Source: Candidatus Jettenia caeni
GTDB lineage: Bacteria > Planctomycetota > Brocadiia > Brocadiales > Brocadiaceae
Assembly: GCA_000296795.1 (NCBI GenBank)
Contig: BAFH01000003.1
Location: 1,674,401-1,738,400, forward strand
Direction of reading: 5' to 3'
Length of the DNA stretch: 64,000 bases
The position numbers and the translations under genes were made by a program. The notes beneath the pieces are model-generated. The model was not told the origin of the DNA. It did not search any database and saw nothing but the letters and a program-made list of their open reading frames with translations. Positions 24,695-31,279 of this stretch are shown here, piece after piece. Each line of letters begins with the position of its first letter. Within the stretch, counting starts at the first letter, position 1.

Positions 24695-24859
24695 ATGTTT
24701 CTTGCGGAAATAATATCACTTGGCGGTGTATGGTCTTTCAATGTAGTTCAATTCTTGTCCAATGAGCCGCAATTTAATTATTTTTTTACTCTAATGCTTG
24801 TTATTGGGCTTATGTGTGTACCTATAGCGGTAATAACTAGATTGATTTCAAAATCGTGA
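24695..24859 (+). CDS. Small membrane protein (minor coat candidate)
   Basis: 54 residues; ATG 24695 follows ATAGGGGG with 5 bases of spacing. N-terminus MFLAEIISLGGVWSF, then a clear transmembrane helix (FFTLMLVIGLMCVPIAVI) and a short polar basic tail TRLISKS. Small single-helix proteins in this place are pVII/pIX-like minor coat proteins or assembly partners. Confidence 0.55.
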   Translation: MFLAEIISLGGVWSFNVVQFLSNEPQFNYFFTLMLVIGLMCVPIAVITRLISKS

Positions 24860-24865
24860 TAAGAA

Positions 24866-24958
24866 ATGGATGCACAATTAATACATGACTTATTAATGGG
24901 CGCTGCTGGTGTGATCGGTGGCTTTCTTGTAGTGTTTTCAATCCTGAGCAATATTTAG
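24866..24958 (+). CDS. Very small hydrophobic protein (pVII/pIX-like candidate)
   Basis: 30 residues, MDAQLIHDLLMGAAGVIGGF then LVVFSILSNI. One hydrophobic helix with a short acidic/polar N-terminus is the form of pVII and pIX, which cap the filament end. The upstream GATAAGAA is a modest ribosome site, and the gene begins 6 bases after the previous stop. Confidence 0.5.
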   Translation: MDAQLIHDLLMGAAGVIGGFLVVFSILSNI

Positions 24959-25049
24959 GGCTTTCTAGAGGCTTTTAAGTGTTGAGCGTGGTTGATTGTG
25001 TGGTGTTTAGTTAACTTAACTTATTATATTTTTATAGGAGATGTAGAAA

Positions 25050-25277
25050 ATGAATATTGTAAAAGCTGCTGTTGAGTTTGCAAAGAAGTATTATTTTACG
25101 TTAGTGTTGATGCTTGCTGTAATGTTTACTGCTGCTAAATCTAGCTTTGCTGCTCTTGATCTTACAAGCGTAACAATTGATACGTCAGACGTGTTCAAGG
25201 TAGCTGCGATCGTACTGACTGCGTTGGGTGCGATCTGGGGCATTAAATTAGTTATCGGTATGTTTAAGAATAGATAA
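25050..25277 (+). CDS. Major coat protein (pVIII-like)
   Basis: 75 residues. Basic start, signal peptide with hydrophobic core (YYFTLVLMLAVMFTAA) and AxA-type cleavage SSFA-A at ~35; mature part of about 40 residues: short acidic-polar ALDLTSVTIDTSDVFK, hydrophobic AAIVLTALGAIWGIKLVIG, basic tail MFKNR. This is the exact layout of filamentous phage major coat proteins (acidic outside, membrane helix, basic inside facing DNA). Site TAGGAGATG lies well before the ATG. A non-coding gap of 91 bases precedes it and may hold its own promoter. Confidence 0.9.
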   Translation: MNIVKAAVEFAKKYYFTLVLMLAVMFTAAKSSFAALDLTSVTIDTSDVFKVAAIVLTALGAIWGIKLVIGMFKNR

Positions 25278-25339
25278 TTATTATGGGAAGGATGAGGCAA
25301 TGGCTTTGTCCTTCCCTTTGCTATTTTCGGGAGTGGAAT

Positions 25340-25465
25340 ATGGATGTTGTAACTGTTGATACATCTAGCATTGGGAGTTATCTATTAATTAATTTATTGT
25401 ATTTGTGCGTTTATTGGGGTTTGCGAAAAGCGATTAATTATTTCAGATATGGTAATAACTTATGA
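25340..25465 (+). CDS. Small single-helix membrane protein in the coat module
   Basis: 41 residues from ATG 25340 behind GGGAGTGG; an upstream ATG at 25283 in frame lacks a site and is less likely. MDVVTVDTSSIGSYLLINLL continues into a helix and a basic tail RKAINYFRYGNNL. The acidic N-terminus, helix and basic tail mimic the major coat protein, so it may be an alternative minor coat protein. Overlaps the pIII-like start by 4 bases (ATGA). Confidence 0.55.
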   Translation: MDVVTVDTSSIGSYLLINLLYLCVYWGLRKAINYFRYGNNL

Positions 25466-26961
25466 AAAGATGTCTATATTTGCTTATATTATTGAGTGTA
25501 TTTAATTGTGTTAGATCTTATGCTGATACTTATCAATTGCAGTTGGCGTTTCATCAAGGTATGCAAAATTTTATGTCTAGTATTGATACTTCTCCTGATC
25601 AGTTTTATGTTGGACAGTGGTATCTCGAGGTTAAAATGGCCGAAGGGCAAGTAAATATATGCAAGAAGCGAAAAGATGACGGTGCTATCGTTTGGCATTC
25701 ACAATATTTTTTTGGTCCTGGGGATGGTGGTTATGGAGGTTGGAGTGTTGGTAATTGTGGTTCTGGGTATGATGGAGTGGAGGGCGTGTCAGATATTTCG
25801 CCTGGCTGGGTTAAGTTTACGGTACCTTATAATGTGCCTCATCCTTTGTCTGTGTATAATAATAATTATCCTTCTCGGTGGCCTGCCAATTGTGGTTTGA
25901 TACCTGTTGGTGGTGATATTTGTCAGAATATTGAGGGTTATAAATATACGTTCATAAATTTTTATGACAACCTTGTATACTACAAGTATTACGGGGAGGT
26001 GTGTAATAATGGTATTTGTAATAATCCATTCCCTGCGCCATCGGAGGATACTTTAGCTAAGTGTTCAGATGGCGTTGATAATGATGGCGATGGACAAACA
26101 GATTGGGCAGATACTGATTGTCAAAACCTTTATGAAAATACTTTAGCGAAATGTACCGATACAATCGATAACGATGGTGATGGGAATATAGATTGGGCGG
26201 ATATTGATTGCCAGTATTTAAATGAAGATACGTTTGAAGAATGTACGGATAATATTGATAATGATGGTGATGGTCAAACAGATATGCTGGATGACGGATG
26301 CTCGCAATATCGTGAAAATACATATCAAAAGTGCCGGGATGGTTTTGACAATGATGGTGATGGCTTAGTGGATGAAGACGATCCGGAATGTACTGGATTA
26401 TATCAAGATGAAATATGCGGCAATGGAATTGATGATGACGGAGACGGTCTTATTGATTATCAAGACCCTGATTGTACAGGGGTCGGCGGTAGTGAGATAT
26501 GTGATAACGGCATTGATGATGATAACGACGGTTTAATTGATACCTTTGATCCTGATTGCGATAACCAGCAAGGCGGCAATGGTACCGGTACCGTAAGCAA
26601 TGATGCCGGTTCAGGAACAACGAAAATGATTGCTGAAGATGGAGACCCGGTTCCCTATGGTACAGATCTGGCAGATGTGCAATATGATGATTCCGTACCG
26701 GACAAAGGGCAGGTTATCGAAGAGGATTGGGATTGGCTGGACGTATTATTTACCTCCATCGGTTCGCATCCTATTATTAACGTGATACGTGGTTGTGAGC
26801 TAACAACATCAAGTGAGGTCTCAAAATTATACGTTAACATATATGATAGAAATATAGAATTTGACTTTGATTGGTTAGCACAATATTTGGATTATTTTGG
26901 TTATTTTATTGTTCTTGGCGCGAATATCTATGCTTTTTATATCCTTTATTTTAGGGGTTAA
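25462..26961 (+). CDS. Adsorption protein (pIII-like) with tandem Asp-rich Ca-binding-type repeats
   Basis: 499 residues. Signal peptide (MKRCLYLLILLSVFNCVRSYA), an N-terminal domain of ~170 residues with WYLEVKMAEGQV and a Gly-rich segment, then at ~199-375 about seven units of the type C-DGVDNDGDGQTDWAD-C, each with Cys pairs and DxDxDG loops as in thrombospondin type 3/EF-hand-like calcium repeats. After a Gly/Ser-rich linker and an acidic part comes a C-terminal transmembrane helix (FGYFIVLGANIYAFYILYF). Order, signal, repeats and C-terminal anchor match pIII proteins, which bind the host receptor. The repeats probably make a rigid Ca-dependent stalk. Confidence 0.8.
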   Translation: MKRCLYLLILLSVFNCVRSYADTYQLQLAFHQGMQNFMSSIDTSPDQFYVGQWYLEVKMAEGQVNICKKRKDDGAIVWHSQYFFGPGDGGYGGWSVGNCGSGYDGVEGVSDISPGWVKFTVPYNVPHPLSVYNNNYPSRWPANCGLIPVGGDICQNIEGYKYTFINFYDNLVYYKYYGEVCNNGICNNPFPAPSEDTLAKCSDGVDNDGDGQTDWADTDCQNLYENTLAKCTDTIDNDGDGNIDWADIDCQYLNEDTFEECTDNIDNDGDGQTDMLDDGCSQYRENTYQKCRDGFDNDGDGLVDEDDPECTGLYQDEICGNGIDDDGDGLIDYQDPDCTGVGGSEICDNGIDDDNDGLIDTFDPDCDNQQGGNGTGTVSNDAGSGTTKMIAEDGDPVPYGTDLADVQYDDSVPDKGQVIEEDWDWLDVLFTSIGSHPIINVIRGCELTTSSEVSKLYVNIYDRNIEFDFDWLAQYLDYFGYFIVLGANIYAFYILYFRG

Positions 26962-26963
26962 CT

Positions 26964-27311
26964 ATGGCTTTTTATAACATAGGCTGGGGTATTTTTAAAC
27001 TTCTCGGTAGATGGGCTTTTAAAAGCTCGGTAATGTTTACTGCTTTGAAAGGTTTCCTTACAACAGTAATGCTGGTATATTTACCTACCGTGTTGAGTAA
27101 TCAGGCTGGAAAATTTATGTCTATGTTGTCTACTGAATCGCTTGACTACTTGGGTAATAATGCTTACTCAGGAATTACCAGCGTGGTGTATGACATTACA
27201 GGTCTGGCAGCATATTTTGCTAGTCATTTAAGGGTTGTTGAGGCGTTTGCAATTATCGTTTCTGCTGTCGCTACTCGTTTTGTAATGCGTCTGATTCCAT
27301 TTTTAGGGTAA
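26964..27311 (+). CDS. pVI-like minor coat membrane protein
   Basis: 115 residues, starting 2 bases after pIII. Three hydrophobic segments (VMFTALKGFLTTVMLVYL; LAAYFASHL region; AFAIIVSAVATRFVMRLIPFL) as in pVI/DUF2523 proteins, which sit with pIII at the trailing filament end and are always encoded between pIII and the Zot/pI gene. No clear Shine-Dalgarno site, so translation is probably coupled to pIII. Confidence 0.75.
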   Translation: MAFYNIGWGIFKLLGRWAFKSSVMFTALKGFLTTVMLVYLPTVLSNQAGKFMSMLSTESLDYLGNNAYSGITSVVYDITGLAAYFASHLRVVEAFAIIVSAVATRFVMRLIPFLG

Positions 27312-27316
27312 AGAGT

Positions 27317-28186
27317 ATGATAACGTTGGTAGAAGGGGCCATTGGCGGTGGTAAAACGTATTACGTGATAAATGATATACTCCGTAAATATTTCACGTTT
27401 GATGAAGTAAATAACGTGTGGGTAAAAAATCCGGATCATGATATCGAAATAGTCTCGAATGTTGACGGTTTTCACTTAGGGAAAGATTTAAATGAGGAGA
27501 TAGAAAAAGCGGGCGGTGTGGATAAATTTTTCACAAAAGATTTTTTAATGAAATATACTCGTGAGAGAAAACATATCTTAGTAATCGATGAAGCACATGA
27601 GATATTTCACAGAAAATATTATGACCAGGAAGTTTTCAATATGTGGAAATGGCATCGCCATATCGGCTTTGATGTTTATCTGATAACGCAAGAATACAAA
27701 GATTTATGCAGGGAGTTACAAGGCTTACCAGAATATCATTACAGTGCTGTGAGGCGTTCTTTCTCATTATTTGGTGCTAAAGGTGCATTTCGTTATCAGT
27801 TGTTAGTCGGTGGGAAAGTATTTAAAACAAAAATAGTGAAGCAAGATTTAAGGGTATTTTTTGCGTATAAAAGCTCAAGCATTGTTCAGGAAGAACGGCC
27901 GAAAAGTGTAGTGTTTCGCTATTATATTTTTATCGGATGCTTTGTCCTGGTGGGTTTATTCATGTTTGTATGGCTCTTGAGTTCATTTGCTTCAAGGTCT
28001 AAGGTAATTGGCCAAGATGGTATTGTAAAAAAAGAAAACGAGGGTATGCAATCTCAAGAGATTCAATATAAAATTGTTGCTGTATCTGGTTCCTGGATAT
28101 TTTTAAAGGATGGTGATAAGGTGAAAAAAGTGAGAAGTGATACAATAAAAGGCGATCTGAGAATTGGTTCTCTCGTTCAATTATGA
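27317..28186 (+). CDS. zot: Zot / pI assembly ATPase
   Basis: 289 residues. Walker A GAIGGGKTY near residue 7, Walker B ILVIDEAHEIF near residue 88, both characteristic for Zot-like (pI) ATPases that drive filament extrusion. A single membrane helix (YIFIGCFVLVGLFMFVWLL) at ~200-220 separates the cytoplasmic ATPase from a periplasmic part of ~60 residues, which meets the secretin. No separate pXI is seen. The stop lies inside the left arm of a 21-bp inverted repeat. Confidence 0.9.
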   Translation: MITLVEGAIGGGKTYYVINDILRKYFTFDEVNNVWVKNPDHDIEIVSNVDGFHLGKDLNEEIEKAGGVDKFFTKDFLMKYTRERKHILVIDEAHEIFHRKYYDQEVFNMWKWHRHIGFDVYLITQEYKDLCRELQGLPEYHYSAVRRSFSLFGAKGAFRYQLLVGGKVFKTKIVKQDLRVFFAYKSSSIVQEERPKSVVFRYYIFIGCFVLVGLFMFVWLLSSFASRSKVIGQDGIVKKENEGMQSQEIQYKIVAVSGSWIFLKDGDKVKKVRSDTIKGDLRIGSLVQL

Positions 28187-28257
28187 GGAATTAGCAAAAT
28201 ACGGAGTGTAGCGAAGCTGTGCGAAAGCGAAACGGAGTATTTTGCTAATTCCTCATA
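28182..28257. repeat. Perfect 21-bp inverted repeat, packaging signal or terminator
   Basis: Left arm 28182-28202 (from TATGAGGAATTAGC), right arm 28237-28257, exact complements, 34 bases apart. The loop contains GTGCGAAAGCGA; d(GCGAAAGC) is known as an unusually stable mini-hairpin. Located right after the last morphogenesis gene, the position of the packaging signal hairpin in several filamentous phages. No T-run follows the right arm, so it is not a typical terminator. From 28258 to 28639 I see no convincing gene. Confidence 0.75.
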
Positions 28258-28639
28258 GCAATTTGCTTTTTTTGATTCTGCTATTAAAAAAATCTTAGGG
28301 TACAAATAAAACTTAATTATTCTTCACTAAAATTTCTTTTCGAGCATTTGCTATTGTCAAGTATGATGATTATTGATAGTAATCAAGCGTATATTTGATA
28401 TGCGTTACATGCTGGGTCGAGAAATCAAGGCAAATCTGCTTGAACAAGATAACTTGATAGGGAGAAAACTTCTTGGGATTACTTGTGATGAAATTGCCTT
28501 GTCCATACTTATACGCATGTCATGTCAGAATGTAGGTATGTTACGTCAGGGGCTTAGTAAGCGCATCAGCGAGTGAGTAGTAATTTAAAAAAATTTTTAG
28601 AAAAAAAAGCTGCTCAGATATGTTGTGTTAAAGTTTAAA

Positions 28640-28840
28640 TTACAATGCTTCAACAAGTGAGTCTTTTAGAATGATGTTTAGTTTTGGTTTTTTAATATTG
28701 AGAATAAGATAAATTACCTCTTTGATATTACGGATTGTTTCTTCAATAGTTTTGCCTTGAGTAAAACAATTTGAGTATTCCAGGCATTTTGCAATATAGA
28801 ATTTTTCGCTTTTCCATATCTCAACGTTAATTGTCTTCAT
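28640..28840 (-). CDS. hicB: HicB-family antitoxin
   Basis: 66 residues. The partial RNase-H-like HicB fold is recognisable: INVEIWKSEKFYIAKCLEYSN, FTQGKTIEETIRNIKEVI, with the GKT.EEA..NI pattern of the family. A separate DNA-binding C-terminal domain is absent, so this is the short form. Encoded 17 bases downstream of hicA on the same strand, the usual order; together they form a type II toxin-antitoxin pair. Confidence 0.8.
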   Translation of the reverse strand: MKTINVEIWKSEKFYIAKCLEYSNCFTQGKTIEETIRNIKEVIYLILNIKKPKLNIILKDSLVEAL

Positions 28841-28857
28841 TTGTAAATCTCCGCTAA

Positions 28858-29064
28858 TTAAGAAATTTTTTGTTTAAAGATATCCCATTTAATATTAATT
28901 TCTTTGGCGATAAGTCTTGCTGTGTCTCTGTCGATTTCTTTATGTCTGCCTACCGGTACATTTATATTCCCATTTGTAAAGATTGTGTGGTTACTGCCTT
29001 CTCTCAGGAATCCGAAACCGTAGTCTTTTAGGGCCTTAATGATTTTAATTCTTTTATAGCTCAT
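28858..29064 (-). CDS. hicA: HicA-family toxin (mRNA interferase)
   Basis: 68 residues with the HicA dsRBD-like pattern: RIKIIKALKDYGFGFLREGSNHTIF, catalytic His in GSNHTIF (usually GSHH), then VPVGRHKEIDRDTARLIAKE. The start overlaps the integrase stop by 4 bases (ATGA), so integrase, toxin and antitoxin are read from one message. That couples prophage maintenance and recombinase expression. One of the two central His of the GSHH box is Asn here. Confidence 0.85.
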   Translation of the reverse strand: MSYKRIKIIKALKDYGFGFLREGSNHTIFTNGNINVPVGRHKEIDRDTARLIAKEINIKWDIFKQKIS

Positions 29065-29972
29065 GGAGTAGCGAAATTTATTTTATTGATCTCTTTTTTA
29101 GAATGGTCAGGACATAAATGTGCATAGAGTTCTGTTATATATGTCGTGGAATGCCCAAGCCATTGAGCTATGAGCCAAATGGGTGTTCCGTTCATGGCGT
29201 GATGACTCGCAAAAGTATGTCGTAATGTGTGAATTCCCACGTCAATTAAACCTACTTTTTTAACTACGTTTTTAAAGTTTCTTGATAAAGTATCTTCTTG
29301 AATGATATTCTTTTTATGGTAAATGTTGTTTGATTTTTGGTAATAGGTATAAGTAAAACAGGTCCCTTCTTTTTTTTCTTCAAACATTGAAACTAATTTA
29401 TCATGGAGAGGGATTATTCTTTCTTTTCCTGATTTTGTTCTGAAGTTGTCTTTATTTTTTATATAGATTAATTTCTTCTCGAGATCGATATCTTTATATT
29501 CTAGATGTATTAATTCTCTTCGTCTCATGCCTGTATAAATTGCTGTAGTTACGAGATTCTCAAAGTAATTTCCTTTACATGCCTCAATTACTTTTTTAAC
29601 CTCATCTGTAGAGAGAAATCTTGTTTTGTTGTTAAGAATGCCTCGGAGAGGATCAAGTTTTTTTATAGGATTATTTTTGATTAATTCATATTTAACAGCA
29701 CGATTAAATAGGTTTGAAAGTGTGGCAAATACTGTTTTTACGGTATTTTTTTTATTAAATGATAACCTGAGATTTCTATATTCTTCGAGTTGTTGAATAG
29801 TGATGTCTTCGAGGAATAATAATTTTTGTTTTTCGCAGTATTGAAAAAAGTTAAAGAGAATATATTTTGTTGTTTTGTACCAATCCTTGCTAATATTTCT
29901 CTCTATTGTATTGAGATGTATAAGGATAAAATCTAGTATTTTAGTTTTATTTGGTTTTTGTGTAAAAGTCAT
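29061..29972 (-). CDS. Tyrosine recombinase (integrase) of the filamentous prophage
   Basis: 303 residues. Core-binding domain ~1-100, catalytic domain with Arg in YTGMRRRELIHLEY, KSGKERIIPLH, HTLRHTFAS and LGHSTTYITELYAH (Tyr). It is homologous to the integrase at 19380-20426 but lacks its N-terminal arm-binding domain. It lies 76 bases from the right attachment core with its start facing the core; in the circular form the order is repressor, attP, integrase, hicA, hicB on one strand. Many inoviruses depend on host XerCD; this one has its own recombinase. Confidence 0.9.
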   Translation of the reverse strand: MTFTQKPNKTKILDFILIHLNTIERNISKDWYKTTKYILFNFFQYCEKQKLLFLEDITIQQLEEYRNLRLSFNKKNTVKTVFATLSNLFNRAVKYELIKNNPIKKLDPLRGILNNKTRFLSTDEVKKVIEACKGNYFENLVTTAIYTGMRRRELIHLEYKDIDLEKKLIYIKNKDNFRTKSGKERIIPLHDKLVSMFEEKKEGTCFTYTYYQKSNNIYHKKNIIQEDTLSRNFKNVVKKVGLIDVGIHTLRHTFASHHAMNGTPIWLIAQWLGHSTTYITELYAHLCPDHSKKEINKINFATP

Positions 29973-30047
29973 TAAATTATTGTTTAATTTTAATGCCTTT
30001 TCTACGATATTGTTAGGCAGGGTATGAGAGTATTCTTTTGTAAAAAT

Positions 30048-30088
30048 ACCCTGAATCTAGCGCGTCTGCCAATTCCGCCACTTCGGCT
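30048..30088. repeat. Attachment site, right; orphan 5' half of tRNA-Leu
   Basis: Exact copy of 20597-20637. On the minus strand it is the first 40 bases of tRNA-Leu with no 3' half; reading continues into the prophage (ATTTTTACAAAAG). The native upstream promoter of the tRNA is retained to its right. Confidence 0.9.
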
Positions 30089-30089
30089 A

Positions 30090-30125
30090 ACAGTAGATTT
30101 TAAAAAATATGGAGAATCAAGTCAA
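30090..30125 (-). promoter_or_regulatory. Native tRNA-Leu promoter, now reading into integrase-hicAB
   Basis: Leftward: -35 TTGACT (30125-30120), 17-bp spacer, -10 TAAAAT (30102-30097), expected start at about 30090, just 3 bases before the tRNA 5' end. Spacing and position are right for a tRNA promoter. With the tRNA body replaced by prophage, transcription would cross the 5'-half fragment and enter the integrase gene. Confidence 0.65.
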
Positions 30126-30274
30126 GGATTTAATAAATTAGCCTTGCATTCATGTCTGCAATCTGTTACGATTTTTAGGTCATATTTAACTATTAAGTTT
30201 TCGTTACGCTCGGTTTTTTTGCTCATATGTTTGGGATGTAACCCTGATTAAGTGGATTATTATATACAATATAC

Positions 30275-30712
30275 ATGGAAATTATCGCCAAGAATAGGAA
30301 AGCATATTTCGAATATGAGATCCTGGAGAAGATCGAAGCGGGTATTGTACTTACTGGTACCGAAGTTAAGTCAATCCGGAACAGAGATGTAAGTATCAAT
30401 GAAAGTTTTGCCCTTCTTGATAATGGTGAAATTTATATGTATGAGATGCATATTGGGCAATATAAGCAGGGAAATCGACAGAACCATGATCCTAAAAGGG
30501 TTAGAAAACTTCTTCTCCATAAGAAGGAGATAAGCAAGATAGCCGGGAAGATCAAACAAAAAGGATATACCATGATTCCTTTATCACTATATTTTAAAGA
30601 AGGTCTCGTTAAGATAGAGCTTGCGCTTGCCAGAGGAAAGGCGAAAGTTGATAAGCGTGAGGATCTGAAAAAACGTGCCATTGAGAGGGAAATCCAGAGG
30701 GCTATGAGATAA
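30275..30712 (+). CDS. smpB: SsrA-binding protein SmpB
   Basis: 145 residues. Typical SmpB features: IAKNRKAYFEYEILEKIEAG, the GTEVKSIR motif, YEMHIGQY, then LLLHKKEI and the basic C-terminal tail ARGKAKVDKREDLKKR that folds into the decoding centre during trans-translation. Full length for the family. It is the first chromosomal gene to the right of the prophages; no tmRNA gene is visible in the window. Confidence 0.95.
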   Translation: MEIIAKNRKAYFEYEILEKIEAGIVLTGTEVKSIRNRDVSINESFALLDNGEIYMYEMHIGQYKQGNRQNHDPKRVRKLLLHKKEISKIAGKIKQKGYTMIPLSLYFKEGLVKIELALARGKAKVDKREDLKKRAIEREIQRAMR

Positions 30713-30830
30713 TTTTAGAAATTTCTGTAAGTATAGGTATTTTCATTCTCTATTATGGCTAAATTAACGTAAAGTATTTTGTATACTTTACCTTGCATAA
30801 TAATCCACAAAAGAACATGAAAGGGATACT

Positions 30831-31250
30831 ATGCCTTCTGCAAGGATATTAATTGTAGAGGATGAACGGCAAACTGTAGATACGTTGAGAGATTTATTTG
30901 AGCAGCATGGCTACGAGACTGAGGTTGCCTTGAATAAACAAGTAGCACTGACGATTCTCCAGGAAAGAAAGATGGATCTTTTAATTCTAAGTACAACAGT
31001 TCAGGAGAACCTCGGGATAGAGATCTTACAGGAAATAAGAAAAATGAGTCCGAGTTTACCCGCTATCATGATTAGTGACCAGAAATCAAAACGTGTTGAA
31101 TCTTCCTCTGCAAAAGCTGGTGCAAATATTTTTATTGTTAAACCTTTCGATGATGAGCTTATTTTACACACCGTTGAGAATTTGTTAGAATCTCGGTTTG
31201 ACATTCCGGTATCAAAAAAAACAAAGACATATCCCAAAGGCAAGAAATAA
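30831..31250 (+). CDS. Stand-alone receiver-like protein lacking the phospho-acceptor Asp
   Basis: 139 residues, receiver fold from start to ~120: RILIVEDERQTVDTL with the acidic pair, MDLLILSTTVQENLGIEIL where the usual Asp (LLLD) is Ser, IMISDQ for the conserved Ser/Thr, and FIVKPFD for the Lys. A basic tail of ~20 residues follows. Without the Asp it cannot be phosphorylated in the normal way, so it is probably a pseudo-receiver acting by protein contact. It starts a short rightward group with a PBP4-type enzyme and a methyltransferase. Confidence 0.85.
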   Translation: MPSARILIVEDERQTVDTLRDLFEQHGYETEVALNKQVALTILQERKMDLLILSTTVQENLGIEILQEIRKMSPSLPAIMISDQKSKRVESSSAKAGANIFIVKPFDDELILHTVENLLESRFDIPVSKKTKTYPKGKK

Positions 31251-31279
31251 TCTCTTTGGTTTCTCTGCTAACAAGATTT

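Larger units (their letters stand above)
20637..30047. mobile_element. Inovirus-like (filamentous) integrated prophage
   Basis: A 9.4-kb AT-rich block flanked by a 41-bp direct repeat of the tRNA-Leu 5' half. Contains repressor, origin-like hairpins, Rep_trans protein, secretin, candidate ssDNA-binding protein, small coat-like proteins, pVIII-like major coat, pIII-like, pVI-like and Zot/pI genes in the usual filamentous order, plus integrase and HicAB. All morphogenesis functions expected for filamentous phages are present. Base composition and codon use differ from the tailed prophage to the left and the chromosome to the right. Confidence 0.9.

Noticed and set aside
28182..28257. Inverted repeat after zot as an ordinary terminator
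   Set aside because: No T-run and the stem is too long and exact; kept as a packaging-type hairpin candidate.
28373..28576. 67-codon frame (TTG start) downstream of zot
   Set aside because: No ribosome site, no recognisable fold, lies in a noncoding gap between convergent modules.
30024..30251. 75-codon frame across the right attachment site
   Set aside because: It is tRNA-fragment and promoter DNA translated.
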